Notes: generated by a model from the sequence alone, not told the origin. Positions 1 to 6,671 are shown, numbered from the stretch's first letter. The stretch: DNA of 8,396 nt from JAMXLO01 sp036494925 (GCA_036494925.1 DASXNR010000215.1:1-8396), one strand, 5' to 3'. Program-made: numbers and translations.

Positions 1-531
1 CCGGCCACACCGGATCGCCCGCCGCCAAGGCCGCTGGCCAAGGCCGAGATCTTCATCGAGGGCGACCACGTCGTCTATCCGACGCACGGCGTGGGCAAGG
101 TCGAGCGGATCGCCATTGAGGAGATCGCCGGGCACAAGCTCGAGCTGTTCCACATCACCTTCGAGGAGAACCGGATGACGCTGCGCGTGCCGGTGGCCAA
201 GGCGCGCAGCGCCGGGCTACGCAAGCTCGCCACGCGCAAGCTGTTCGATGAGGCGCTGGCGGTGCTGAAGGGCCGGGCGCGGATCAAGCGCACGATGTGG
301 TCGCGCCGGGCGCAGGAATACGAGGCGAAGATCAACTCCGGAGATCCGCTGGCCATCGCCGAGGTGGTGCGCGACCTGCATCGCAACGCCGGTCAGCCGG
401 ACCAGAGCTTTTCCGAGCGGCAGATCTACGAGGCGGCGATGGATCGGCTGGCGGCGGAACTGGCGGCGCTCGACAAGACCGACAAGCTGACCGCCACGAC
501 CAAGCTGTCGAACTTCCTGAAGACGGTGTGA
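1..531 (+). CDS. carD: CarD/CdnL-family RNA polymerase-binding transcription regulator (5' end missing)
   Basis: The reading frame is open from base 1 and ends with TGA at 529-531, so the true start lies left of the window; the GTG at 91 is internal. The 176 visible residues begin with a proline-rich stretch, followed by the CarD N-terminal Tudor-like (RID) signature GDHVVYPTHGVG at visible residues 21-32 and the conserved FEENRMTLRVPV segment. A helical, basic C-terminal half follows, as in CarD/CdnL DNA-binding domains. Members of this family bind the RNA polymerase beta subunit and stabilise open promoter complexes, including at rRNA promoters, and act in the cytoplasm. The visible length is close to the usual 160-180 aa, so probably only a short N-terminal piece is missing. 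The proline-rich part before the domain may be a lineage-specific tail. It converges on the deaminase-like gene with 10 bases between the stop codons. Family assignment is firm; the regulon cannot be read from the sequence. Confidence 0.93.
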   Translation, partial: PATPDRPPPRPLAKAEIFIEGDHVVYPTHGVGKVERIAIEEIAGHKLELFHITFEENRMTLRVPVAKARSAGLRKLATRKLFDEALAVLKGRARIKRTMWSRRAQEYEAKINSGDPLAIAEVVRDLHRNAGQPDQSFSERQIYEAAMDRLAAELAALDKTDKLTATTKLSNFLKTV

Positions 532-548
532 GGCGGCCGCTTCACACC
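525..548. terminator. Palindrome spanning both stop codons of convergent genes; candidate bidirectional terminator
   Basis: Bases 525-534 pair with 539-548 to give a 10-bp stem, including one G-T (G-U in RNA) pair at 532/541, around the four-base loop 535-538 (ggcc). The stem contains the TGA of carD (529-531) and the complement of the TGA of the minus-strand deaminase gene (542-544). The position between convergent genes fits a shared terminator. Neither side has a real T run (only TT at 549-550 on the plus side), so intrinsic termination would be weak. It could instead block 3' exonucleases or work with Rho. The hairpin is seen directly; its function is inferred. Confidence 0.5.
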
Positions 549-1300
549 TTGACGTGGCGCTCCACCGGGACCGAGCGGCAGTCCATTTCGTATTCCAGCC
601 CCTCGACCGGCGGGCGGGCGAAATGCCAGATCAGCCCGTGCTGTGCCGCACCCCGTTGCACGATCTCGTCGGCAAGGTAGGAATGCAGGTCGTGCACGGC
701 ATAGACCTGGGTCGCGCTGGTGTCCGCCCAGGTCTTGCCAAGGACTGCCATGCGCTCCTCCATGCGGCCGAGCACGAACACAGCCTTATCGCGCATGGCG
801 TCGGGGCTGGTTTCGCCATAGCGGATAATCCGCTCGCGGTATGGCGCGGATCCGTCACCCGCCTCGCCGCTGCCGGCGATCACGAAGGAGCCTGATGCGC
901 CGTCAGCCGGTCGGACGAAGCAGAACGCGTGGAAGCTCGGTTCGGCCGGCTTGTGCAGCGGTGGAATGACGTTGCTGCGCGCCACCGGGTTGTCGTTATC
1001 GTTCTTCATCACGCCCCACCGCTGCAGCGTCCCGGTGTATTGACGGTTGAAGGCGATGAAGCCGGCTTCGGTGAATTGCGCCGGCGAGCGCAGCTCGCAG
1101 GCACAGAAGGCGGTGAGGGGGATGCCCTGTCCGCCCAGGTACTGCTCGATCAGGGCAAAGCCGGCGGCGAGCGGCAGCGGCCGGCCGAACTCTACGCGCT
1201 CGATTTGGTGGCCGGCCAGCGCCTCGACGCCGCCGGAATACTGGAACGCGTACGGGATGTAGCGATAGCCGCCTGCCTGAATGTCGATCGCCGCCGCCAT
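542..1300 (-). CDS. RidA/YjgF-like protein resembling 2-aminomuconate / 2-amino-5-chloromuconate deaminase (CnbZ-like)
   Basis: This 252-aa protein has no signal peptide or membrane segment and is probably cytosolic. I chose the ATG at 1298-1300 because an AGGGGAG ribosome binding site (1306-1312) sits five bases upstream. An in-frame ATG at 1313-1315 would add five residues (MRGEH) but lies against a terminator hairpin and has no such site. Conserved-looking blocks are RSPAQFTEAGFIAFN (residues 71-85), NPVARSNVIPP (104-114), PSFHAF (121-126), YAVHDLHSYLADEIVQRG (200-217) and WHFARPPVEGLEYEMDCRSV (225-244). The last two recall the C-terminal part of RidA folds, where an arginine binds the substrate carboxylate, so this may be a two-lobed RidA-like protein. 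From memory of the family, it most resembles proteins named for CnbZ, which release ammonia from 2-aminomuconates in nitroaromatic breakdown. No catabolic genes lie nearby, so the substrate here could be quite different. Expression may depend on readthrough of the hairpin or on an unseen promoter inside the upstream gene. Confidence 0.6.
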   Translation of the reverse strand: MAAAIDIQAGGYRYIPYAFQYSGGVEALAGHQIERVEFGRPLPLAAGFALIEQYLGGQGIPLTAFCACELRSPAQFTEAGFIAFNRQYTGTLQRWGVMKNDNDNPVARSNVIPPLHKPAEPSFHAFCFVRPADGASGSFVIAGSGEAGDGSAPYRERIIRYGETSPDAMRDKAVFVLGRMEERMAVLGKTWADTSATQVYAVHDLHSYLADEIVQRGAAQHGLIWHFARPPVEGLEYEMDCRSVPVERHVKV

Positions 1301-1319
1301 GTGCTCTCCCCTCATGCAA

Positions 1320-1347
1320 AAGGGCCTCGGGTTGCCCCGAGGCCCTT
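1320..1347 (-). terminator. Strong intrinsic terminator-like hairpin after the Bax inhibitor-1 gene
   Basis: The arms AAGGGCCTCGGG (1320-1331) and CCCGAGGCCCTT (1336-1347) are perfectly complementary over 12 bp, with a four-base loop (1332-1335). Read on the minus strand, the hairpin ends in TTTT (1321-1318, two of them in the stem), the usual form of a Rho-independent terminator. It begins about 20 bases past the Bax inhibitor-1 stop codon (1369-1371). It also lies only 7 bases upstream of the ribosome binding site of the next gene in the same direction, so it may act as an intercistronic attenuator or mRNA-processing element instead of a full stop. Confidence 0.8.
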
Positions 1348-1368
1348 GGTAGCACAGTCCCCAGCTGG

Positions 1369-2139
1369 CTAGCTGTTGTTCCGGTTGCCCAGCAACTGCA
1401 GCAGCAGCATGAACAGGTTGATGAAGTTCAGGTACAGGCTCAGCGCGTCGTACACACTGCGTTTCGCCGCGCCTTCCGGTCCCTCGGCGTAGGCATACTG
1501 CACGTAGGTCGCCTTGATGCGCTGCGTGTCGTACGCAGTCAGGCCGGTGAACACGACCACGCCGATGATGCTGATGGCGAACTGCAACGCGGAACTGGCG
1601 AGGAAGATGTTCACCACCCCGGCGATGATGATGCCGAACAGTCCCATCATCAGGAAGCTGCCGAAGCGGCTGAGATCCGCTTTCGTCGTGTAGCCGTAGA
1701 TGCTCATCGCGGCGAAGGTCGCCGCAGTGATGAAGAACACACGGACGATCGACTCGCTGGTGTAGATCAGGAAGATGTTGGTGAGGCTGGCGCCCATAGC
1801 GGCGCAGAACACCCAGTACAGCGTCTGTGCGGCCGAGCGTGACAGCCGGTTCACCCCCAGGCTCAGTACCAGCACGAAGGCCAGCGGCGCGAAGATCGAG
1901 ATCATCGCCAGCGCCGACGGATGGCGCGCCATTCCCATCGGGGTCGCCACCATTGGGTAGAACGCGTCGATCAGGCTGGTGTTGGCGATCGAATAGGCGA
2001 CGATCCCGGTCAACAGCAGACCGGAGGTCATCCAGTTATAGACCCGCAGCATGTATGCGCGGAGCCCGGCGTCCAGGACCGCAGCGGTCGTGGCGGCCGA
2101 TGCTCTTGGATAGGTCCGGTAGTCGGGACTGAAGGCCAT
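1369..2139 (-). CDS. Bax inhibitor-1/YccA (TMBIM) family inner-membrane protein
   Basis: A 256-aa integral membrane protein with about seven hydrophobic helices, roughly residues 33-54, 76-97, 104-126, 130-149, 160-180, 186-206 and 231-250. A polar, probably cytoplasmic N-terminus of about 30 residues precedes them. The C-terminal part carries the family hallmarks FTGLTAYDTQRIK (residues 197-209, with Asp204) and SVYDALSLYLNFINLF (228-243, with Asp231); paired aspartates in this region control pH-dependent calcium leak in the structurally studied homologue BsYetJ. Length and order match bacterial BI-1 proteins. The E. coli relative YccA modulates FtsH proteolysis, so roles in membrane protein quality control or ion leak are possible, but nothing here decides between them. 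The ATG at 2139 is supported by GAGGG (2145-2149) five bases upstream. It seems to be transcribed alone from the 2140-2260 gap and to end at the hairpin 1320-1347. Confidence 0.92.
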   Translation of the reverse strand: MAFSPDYRTYPRASAATTAAVLDAGLRAYMLRVYNWMTSGLLLTGIVAYSIANTSLIDAFYPMVATPMGMARHPSALAMISIFAPLAFVLVLSLGVNRLSRSAAQTLYWVFCAAMGASLTNIFLIYTSESIVRVFFITAATFAAMSIYGYTTKADLSRFGSFLMMGLFGIIIAGVVNIFLASSALQFAISIIGVVVFTGLTAYDTQRIKATYVQYAYAEGPEGAAKRSVYDALSLYLNFINLFMLLLQLLGNRNNS

Positions 2140-2260
2140 GGTTTCCCTCGTTTACCTTTCAGGCGGAGTGCCCTTGGCCGCTCAATGTGGCGATCGGCCG
2201 GGGCGGTTCAAGCCAACTTGGTAATGAAAGCTCGGTAACCCATCCGGTGTCCACCGGCCT
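2140..2260 (-). promoter_or_regulatory. Intergenic leader of the Bax inhibitor-1 gene with a weak promoter candidate
   Basis: This 121-base gap separates the ybbP-like stop codon from the Bax inhibitor-1 start and holds no supported gene. On the minus strand it contains TTGAAC (plus coordinates 2206-2211), a fair -35 element, then after 16 bases CACATT (2184-2189), a poor -10 element with 3 of 6 consensus matches. The ribosome binding site is GAGGG at 2145-2149. A short inverted repeat (2244-2248 with 2253-2257, CCGGT/ACCGG) lies just past the ybbP stop but has no T run. The promoter call is a guess from position and a partial match. Confidence 0.25.
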
Positions 2261-4777
2261 TCACTCGTTCCGCAGCATCGGTGCCGCCTTGGCCCGCAGC
2301 GCGGTCGCGGTGCCAGCATAGCCGAACGTGAGCATCATGGCGAGAGATGCGATCAGGATGCCCGCCAGGGTGCCCGGCAGGAACACCCAGTCGATATGCA
2401 TGATGAAGCGCACCACGCCGAAGCTGGCCAGCGTGCCCACCAGGGCGGCGATCAGACCGGCGGCGATACCCAGGGTGCCGAACTCGACCATCCAGGCAGT
2501 GCGGATCTGCCGTCGTGTCGCGCCGAGCGCCTTCAGGATCACCGCCTCCTGGGTGCGGCGACGCTGGCCGGCGGCGACCGCGCCGACCAGCACCAGCGCG
2601 CCGGCGATCAGGGTCAACGATCCGGTGGCGGTCAGCGCGGCGGCGACCTGGTCCAGCAGCGCCGCGACCGCGGCGAGCACGTCCTCCACTCGGATGCCGG
2701 TGACGTTGGGCAGGGCATCGGTCACGGTACGCAACAGACTGCCCTGGTCCGGGCCGGCCACCCGCACGGTGGCGATATGCGTGTGCGGCGCATGCTGCAG
2801 CAGGCCGGGACTGGCCACCAGCGTGAAGTTCAGCGACAGGCTCTGCCAGGCGATGTCGCGCAGGCTGGCCACCTTGAGGTCGATGTCGCGGCCAAGCACG
2901 TTGATCCGGACGACGTCGCCGATGCCGAGGCCCCAGCCACGCGCCAGGCCGGCATCGAACGACACCAGCGGCGCACCGTCATAATCGGGCGGCCACCAGC
3001 GCCCGGCAACGATGCGGGTGCCCGGCGGCGGGGTGGCGGCATAGGTCAGGCCGCGGTCGCCGCGCAGCGCCCACTGGGTGTCCGGCGTGGCACGCACCTG
3101 ATCGGCCGGAACACCATTCACCGCGACGATGCGGGCGCGCAGGCTGGGGACCTGCCGCATCTCCTCGACGCCCGGCTGCGCGTTCACCAGGGACTCGAAG
3201 CGTGGCAACTGGCTGTCCTGGATGTCCACGAAAAAGAAGCTCGGCGCGTTGGCCGGGAGCTGTTCGGTGATCTCGCGTCGCACATTGACCTCGATCAGCG
3301 CGACGGCAGCGAGGGTGGAGAGCCCGAGTCCGACCGAGACCAGCATGAGCGGCGTCGACGCGCCCGGCCGGTGCAGGTTGGCAAGGCCCAGCCGTCCGGC
3401 CGGATTACCCACCAGCGTTCCGGCCCGCGCCGCAAGCATCAGAAGGCTGCCGCCGAGACGGAACAGCACCAACGTGGCAAGAGCGGCGGCGCAGAACCAC
3501 AGCGCGAACCGGCGATCCGCGGCGGTGGCGATGGTCAGGACTATCAGCAGGGCAGCGATGGCGGTGTTGGCGGCAACCAGGGAACGTGACGGGAGCGTCC
3601 GCTCGGGGATCAGCGCGTCGCGGAACAATGCCGCGCCGGGAATGCGCGCGGCTCGCCCAAGTGGCCAGAGCGAAAACGCCAGCGCCGTCAGCAGGCCGTA
3701 GCAGGCGGCGAGCAGAAGCGGGCCGGGGTAGAGGCCGAGTACTGGCGGCACCGGCAACACGTCCTTGAGCCAGGCGGACAGCGCCACCGGCGCCAAAGCG
3801 CCGGCAGCAAGCCCGATGGTGATGCCGCAGAGGGCGAGCGCCAGGACCTGGATCAGGCAGACGGCCAGCACCAGGGCGGAGGAAGCGCCGAGACAGCGCA
3901 ACGTCGCGATGGTGCGCGTCCGCGCGTCCAGCCAGGCTCGGACGCCGTTGGCGACCCCGATGCCGCCGACCAGAAGGGACGTCAGTCCGACCAGCGTCAT
4001 GAACAGGCTGGTCTGATCGATGAAGCGGGCAACCCCTGGCGCGGCGTCGTGCGGGTCGCGGATACGCCAGCCCTGGTCGGGGAAGGTGTTCCGTAGAGCG
4101 GCCAGCGCAGCGGCGGGATCGGGGAGCGCGGCGCGCAGGGAGTACTGCACCATGGAGCCGGGCGCGATGAGGCCGGTCGAGGACAGCGCATCGGCGGCGA
4201 TCAGGACGCGGGGGCCTAGGATGAGCGGCGCGGCGACGCGGTCGGGTTCCGACAGCAGGGAGCCACGGACCATGAAGGTGGCGGTGCCGAGACGGACGGT
4301 GTCGCCAGGATGGAGATTGAGGCGGTCCAGCACCACGGGTTCGGCGAGGAGGCCGTGGTCCGACAAGGCGCTGGCGACACCCCCTCCCGAACCCTCCCCC
4401 GGTTCGCGGGAGAGGGGGCCAAGTTCCGGCTCCCCCACCAGCGGCCACGCGCGATCAACTGCCTTCAGCTCAACCAACTGGCGCTCGCCGGATGGTGCCA
4501 CCAGCATCGATCGCATCTGCACCACATCGGACAGTGCCGCACCCCGCGCGCGCAGCCAGTCCCGCAACGCATCGGGCAACGGCTGCGAGCCGCTTTCCAC
4601 CTCCAGATCGCCGCCCAGTATGCGCCGGCCATCCTCCGCCAGTCCGCGATCGGTCGCGGCGCGCAGGGAGCCGACCGCGGCGATGACGGCGACACCGAGT
4701 GCGAGGCACAGCAGCACGATCCATAGCCCGCGCACGCCGCCGCGCAATTCCCGTCGCGCCAAGCGTAGAGCAAGCAT
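2261..4777 (-). CDS. ybbP: YbbP-like FtsX/MacB-superfamily ABC transporter permease
   Basis: An 838-aa inner-membrane protein, the usual size for the YbbP family. An N-terminal helix (residues 17-38) is followed by a periplasmic MacB-like domain (about 40-250), a first FtsX block (helices near 256-280, 301-332, 346-374), middle helices (about 399-420, 424-450, 475-496), a second periplasmic domain (about 500-710) and a second FtsX block (helices near 715-736, 763-789, 799-823). Coupling-helix-like motifs TIATLRCLGAS (289-299) and AVILKALGATRRQI (745-758) mark the contacts with the ATPase. The start ATG overlaps the ybbA stop by one base (TGATG at 4779-4775), so the two are translationally coupled and should form one transporter. 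Next to a TesA-like esterase, YbbAP is thought to move or extract envelope lipids or hydrophobic compounds; the substrate is not shown by sequence. Residues about 119-133 (EPELG through SGGGV) are encoded by a GC-rich palindrome resembling a dispersed intergenic repeat and look like a lineage-specific insertion. Confidence 0.93.
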   Translation of the reverse strand: MLALRLARRELRGGVRGLWIVLLCLALGVAVIAAVGSLRAATDRGLAEDGRRILGGDLEVESGSQPLPDALRDWLRARGAALSDVVQMRSMLVAPSGERQLVELKAVDRAWPLVGEPELGPLSREPGEGSGGGVASALSDHGLLAEPVVLDRLNLHPGDTVRLGTATFMVRGSLLSEPDRVAAPLILGPRVLIAADALSSTGLIAPGSMVQYSLRAALPDPAAALAALRNTFPDQGWRIRDPHDAAPGVARFIDQTSLFMTLVGLTSLLVGGIGVANGVRAWLDARTRTIATLRCLGASSALVLAVCLIQVLALALCGITIGLAAGALAPVALSAWLKDVLPVPPVLGLYPGPLLLAACYGLLTALAFSLWPLGRAARIPGAALFRDALIPERTLPSRSLVAANTAIAALLIVLTIATAADRRFALWFCAAALATLVLFRLGGSLLMLAARAGTLVGNPAGRLGLANLHRPGASTPLMLVSVGLGLSTLAAVALIEVNVRREITEQLPANAPSFFFVDIQDSQLPRFESLVNAQPGVEEMRQVPSLRARIVAVNGVPADQVRATPDTQWALRGDRGLTYAATPPPGTRIVAGRWWPPDYDGAPLVSFDAGLARGWGLGIGDVVRINVLGRDIDLKVASLRDIAWQSLSLNFTLVASPGLLQHAPHTHIATVRVAGPDQGSLLRTVTDALPNVTGIRVEDVLAAVAALLDQVAAALTATGSLTLIAGALVLVGAVAAGQRRRTQEAVILKALGATRRQIRTAWMVEFGTLGIAAGLIAALVGTLASFGVVRFIMHIDWVFLPGTLAGILIASLAMMLTFGYAGTATALRAKAAPMLRNE
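4381..4420. repeat. Palindromic CCCTCYCCCG-type repeat element lying in frame inside ybbP
   Basis: Plus-strand CCCTCCCCCG (4392-4401) and CGGGAGAGGG (4407-4416) form a 10-bp inverted repeat with one mismatch around the five-base spacer gttcg. A further cccctcccgaa block (4381-4391) and ggcc (4417-4420) flank it. This arrangement resembles the small GGGAGAGGG-type palindromes scattered between genes in many GC-rich proteobacteria. Here it is translated on the minus strand as a low-complexity Pro/Gly/Ser/Glu stretch in the first periplasmic domain of YbbP, without breaking the frame. The inverted repeat is seen directly; that it is a dispersed, mobile-derived element is inferred from memory of similar motifs. 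Confidence 0.55.
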
Positions 4778-5475
4778 CAGACCACCAGCTCGGCGACACG
4801 GCCATCAACCAGATGGACCCGCCGTGAGCAGCGTGCGGCGAGGTGCTCATCATGGGTGATCAGCATCAGCGTGGTGCCGGTCTCGGTGCGCAGTCGGAAC
4901 AGCAGCTCCATCACCGCGTCGCCGGTCGCCTGATCCAGATTGCCGGTCGGCTCATCGGCCAGCAGCAGCCGGGGCCGCGGTGCGAATGCACGGGCCAGCG
5001 CCACGCGCTGCTGCTCGCCGCCGGAAAGCTGACCTGGCAGATGGGTCAGCCGATGCGCCAGCCCGACCGCATCCAGCGCCGCGCGCGCGCGGGGCGCGGC
5101 GTCGCGCACCCCGGCGAGTTCCAGCGGCACCGCGACATTCTCCAGCGCGGTCATCGTCGGGATCAGGTGGAACGCCTGGAACACGATGCCGACCGCCTCG
5201 CGGCGCAGCCGGGCCAGCGCGTCCTCGTCCATCGCCGTGACGGAGTGTCCGGCCAGCAGAATGCTGCCGGCACTGGCGCGCTCCAGCCCGGCCAGCACCA
5301 TCAGCAGGCTGGTCTTGCCGGAACCCGACGGGCCGATGATGCCGACCGCCTCGCCGGCGGCGATGTCGAGATCGATACCACGGAGGATGTTGACCGGTCC
5401 GGCCGCGGAAGGCACGGTCAAACACAGGTTCCTGACCTGCACCAGCGGAACCTGAGACGGCGGAGTGGCATCCAT
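4777..5475 (-). CDS. ybbA: YbbA-like ABC transporter ATP-binding protein
   Basis: A complete cytoplasmic ABC ATPase. With the ATG at 5475 it is 232 aa, the normal size for the LolD/MacB-N/YbbA group. Visible motifs are Walker A GPSGSGKT (residues 48-55), Q-loop VFQ (Gln100), signature LSGGEQQRVALARA (150-163), Walker B LLLADEP (170-176, catalytic Glu175), D-loop NLD (179-181) and H-loop His208. An ATG at 5517 would add 14 residues (MAFRHWARTPYGAA) that overlap the oppositely oriented tesA gene and do not look like the family N-terminus. I prefer 5475, although neither start has a clear ribosome binding site. The protein powers the YbbP-like permease encoded immediately downstream and coupled to it by TGATG. 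Its start codon and that of tesA share the CATG at 5473-5476, so its promoter must lie inside tesA or overlap its leader. Confidence 0.95.
   Translation of the reverse strand: MDATPPSQVPLVQVRNLCLTVPSAAGPVNILRGIDLDIAAGEAVGIIGPSGSGKTSLLMVLAGLERASAGSILLAGHSVTAMDEDALARLRREAVGIVFQAFHLIPTMTALENVAVPLELAGVRDAAPRARAALDAVGLAHRLTHLPGQLSGGEQQRVALARAFAPRPRLLLADEPTGNLDQATGDAVMELLFRLRTETGTTLMLITHDEHLAARCSRRVHLVDGRVAELVV
5462..5465 (+). promoter_or_regulatory. Ribosome binding site that sets the tesA start
   Basis: GGAG at 5462-5465 lies eight bases upstream of the ATG at 5474, an ideal spacing. The alternative in-frame GTG at 5465 overlaps this site and so is unlikely to be the start. The ATG at 5516 has no such site and would remove the positive n-region of the signal peptide. 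Confidence 0.6.
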
Positions 5476-6121
5476 GGCGGCACCATATGGCGTTCGCGCC
5501 CAATGGCGGAAAGCCATGATCGTGCTGGCCCTGGCGTTGCCGGTCCCCGCCCAGGCGTCGCCGGTCCGTCTGCTGGTGCTCGGCGATTCGCTGTCGGCCG
5601 GCTACGGCCTGGCGCACGCCGACGGCTTCGAGGCACAGCTGGCGGCTGCGTTGAAGGCGCACGGCCATGACGTGCGGATCATCGACGGCGCGGTGTCCGG
5701 CGACACCTCGGCTGGCGGTCTGGCACGGCTCGACTGGACGCTGGGCGATGGCGCGGACGCGGCGATCGTCGAACTGGGAGCGAACGACGGGCTGCGCGGC
5801 GTCGATCCGGCGGTGACCGAGCAGAACCTGACCGCGATCCTCGACGCGCTGGCGGCGCGCCACATTCCGGTGCTGCTGACTGGTATGTATGCGCTCCCCA
5901 ACCTGGGGCCGGACTACGCGGCGGCGTTCCGCGCGGTGTTCGAACGGCTGGGGGCGCGGCCCGGCGTCTTGTACGACCCGTTCTTTCTCGACGGCGTGGC
6001 GGCCGACCCGGCGCTGAACCAGCCGGATCGGCTGCATCCCAACGCCGCGGGCGTGCAGCGGATCGTGGCCCGGCTGCTGCCGCTGGTGGAGAAACTGCTC
6101 GCGGAGGTGCCGCCGGCATGA
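5474..6121 (+). CDS. tesA: TesA-like SGNH/GDSL arylesterase / lysophospholipase / thioesterase I, exported
   Basis: A 215-aa protein. Its signal peptide has Arg8, Arg12 and Lys13, then the hydrophobic core MIVLALALPVPAQA, with likely cleavage after AQA (residue 28), so it acts in the periplasm. All SGNH blocks are present: block I VLGDSLSAGYGL (nucleophile Ser39), block II with Gly76 in VSGDTS, block III GAND with Asn104, and block V DRLHPN with Asp185 and His188 completing the triad. These enzymes hydrolyse acyl esters and thioesters, including lysophospholipids and aryl esters. Genes of this family commonly sit beside ybbA/ybbP, as here, where the two transcription units diverge from a shared CATG, which suggests joint work on envelope lipids. 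The start is chosen for the GGAG at 5462-5465 and because it preserves a full signal peptide. The stop overlaps the thpR start (ATGA), so the two genes are probably co-transcribed. The physiological substrate is unknown. Confidence 0.93.
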   Translation: MAAPYGVRAQWRKAMIVLALALPVPAQASPVRLLVLGDSLSAGYGLAHADGFEAQLAAALKAHGHDVRIIDGAVSGDTSAGGLARLDWTLGDGADAAIVELGANDGLRGVDPAVTEQNLTAILDALAARHIPVLLTGMYALPNLGPDYAAAFRAVFERLGARPGVLYDPFFLDGVAADPALNQPDRLHPNAAGVQRIVARLLPLVEKLLAEVPPA

Positions 6122-6657
6122 GGCTGTTTGTTGGTCTCGAGCTACCCTGGGAGTTGCGCCAGCGCGTTGCGGTGCTCACAGGTGCCGGGATTCCCGGCGC
6201 GCGGTGGGTGCCTCCGGAGAACTACCATGTGACGCTGCGCTTCATCGGCGAGGCGCCACGCCATCTGGCCGAGGAGATCGACCACGCGCTGGCCGCGCTG
6301 AAGGCGCCCGGGTTCGCGCTGACGCTGGCCGGCATCGGCACCTTTGCCAAGGGCGGGCGCAGCCAGTCACTGTGGGTGGGAGTGGAGCGGTGCGAGGCGC
6401 TCGATCGGCTGCGGGGCAAGATCGAGACCGCGCTGCAGCGCTGCGGGCTGGAGCCGGAGCGGCGCCGGTTCCAGCCGCACCTGACGCTGGCACGGCTGGA
6501 TGGCGGCGCGGAGGCGAAGCTCGCGGGGTTCGTGCAGGCGCATAATCTGTTCCGGGCCGATCCGGTACCGGTCGAGCACTTCACGCTGTTCAGCTCACTG
6601 CTGGGCAAGGACCAGCCGGTGTACACCCCGGAGGTGGAGTATGCGCTGGGGTACTGA
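6118..6657 (+). CDS. thpR: RNA 2',3'-cyclic phosphodiesterase (ThpR/LigT, 2H phosphoesterase family)
   Basis: A 179-aa cytosolic protein beginning MRLFVGLELP, the typical N-terminus of ThpR/LigT proteins. The two catalytic HxTx motifs of the 2H superfamily are intact: HVTL (residues 37-40, within NYHVTLRFIGE) and HLTL (residues 121-124, within FQPHLTLARL). The family opens 2',3'-cyclic phosphate ends of RNA to 2'-phosphates and can catalyse reversible 2'-5' RNA ligation in vitro, which explains the older name 2'-5' RNA ligase. The start ATG overlaps the tesA stop by four bases (ATGA, 6118-6121), and GGAGG (6103-6107) lies ten bases upstream within tesA, so it is expected to be the second gene of a tesA-thpR operon. 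No functional link with the esterase is obvious. It ends 14 bases before the stop of the convergent dioxygenase gene, with no convincing terminator in between. Confidence 0.94.
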   Translation: MRLFVGLELPWELRQRVAVLTGAGIPGARWVPPENYHVTLRFIGEAPRHLAEEIDHALAALKAPGFALTLAGIGTFAKGGRSQSLWVGVERCEALDRLRGKIETALQRCGLEPERRRFQPHLTLARLDGGAEAKLAGFVQAHNLFRADPVPVEHFTLFSSLLGKDQPVYTPEVEYALGY

Positions 6658-6671
6658 TCGCGGGACTTCGC

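Noticed and set aside
1313..1315. Upstream ATG of the deaminase-like gene as the true start
   Set aside because: It has no ribosome binding site and touches the terminator tail, whereas the ATG at 1298-1300 has AGGGGAG at five-base spacing.
2244..2257. Short inverted repeat CCGGT/ACCGG just past the ybbP stop codon as a terminator
   Set aside because: Only 5-6 bp with no following T run on the minus strand; too weak to call.
2396..3589. Long plus-strand open frame (397 codons) opposite ybbP
   Set aside because: It lies wholly antisense to the well-supported FtsX permease, is rich in Gln, Arg, His and Gly as expected for an antisense frame in high-GC DNA, and shows no domain.
3405..4448. Minus-strand 347-codon open frame within ybbP
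   Set aside because: A shifted frame of the same strand as ybbP; Arg/Pro-rich composition and no recognisable motif. The ybbP frame is continuous, so this is not evidence of a frameshift.
4952..6037. Minus-strand open frame of 361 codons across tesA and ybbA
   Set aside because: It is out of frame with ybbA and antisense to tesA, both of which have all their catalytic motifs; the translation is Arg/Gly/Ala-rich low complexity.
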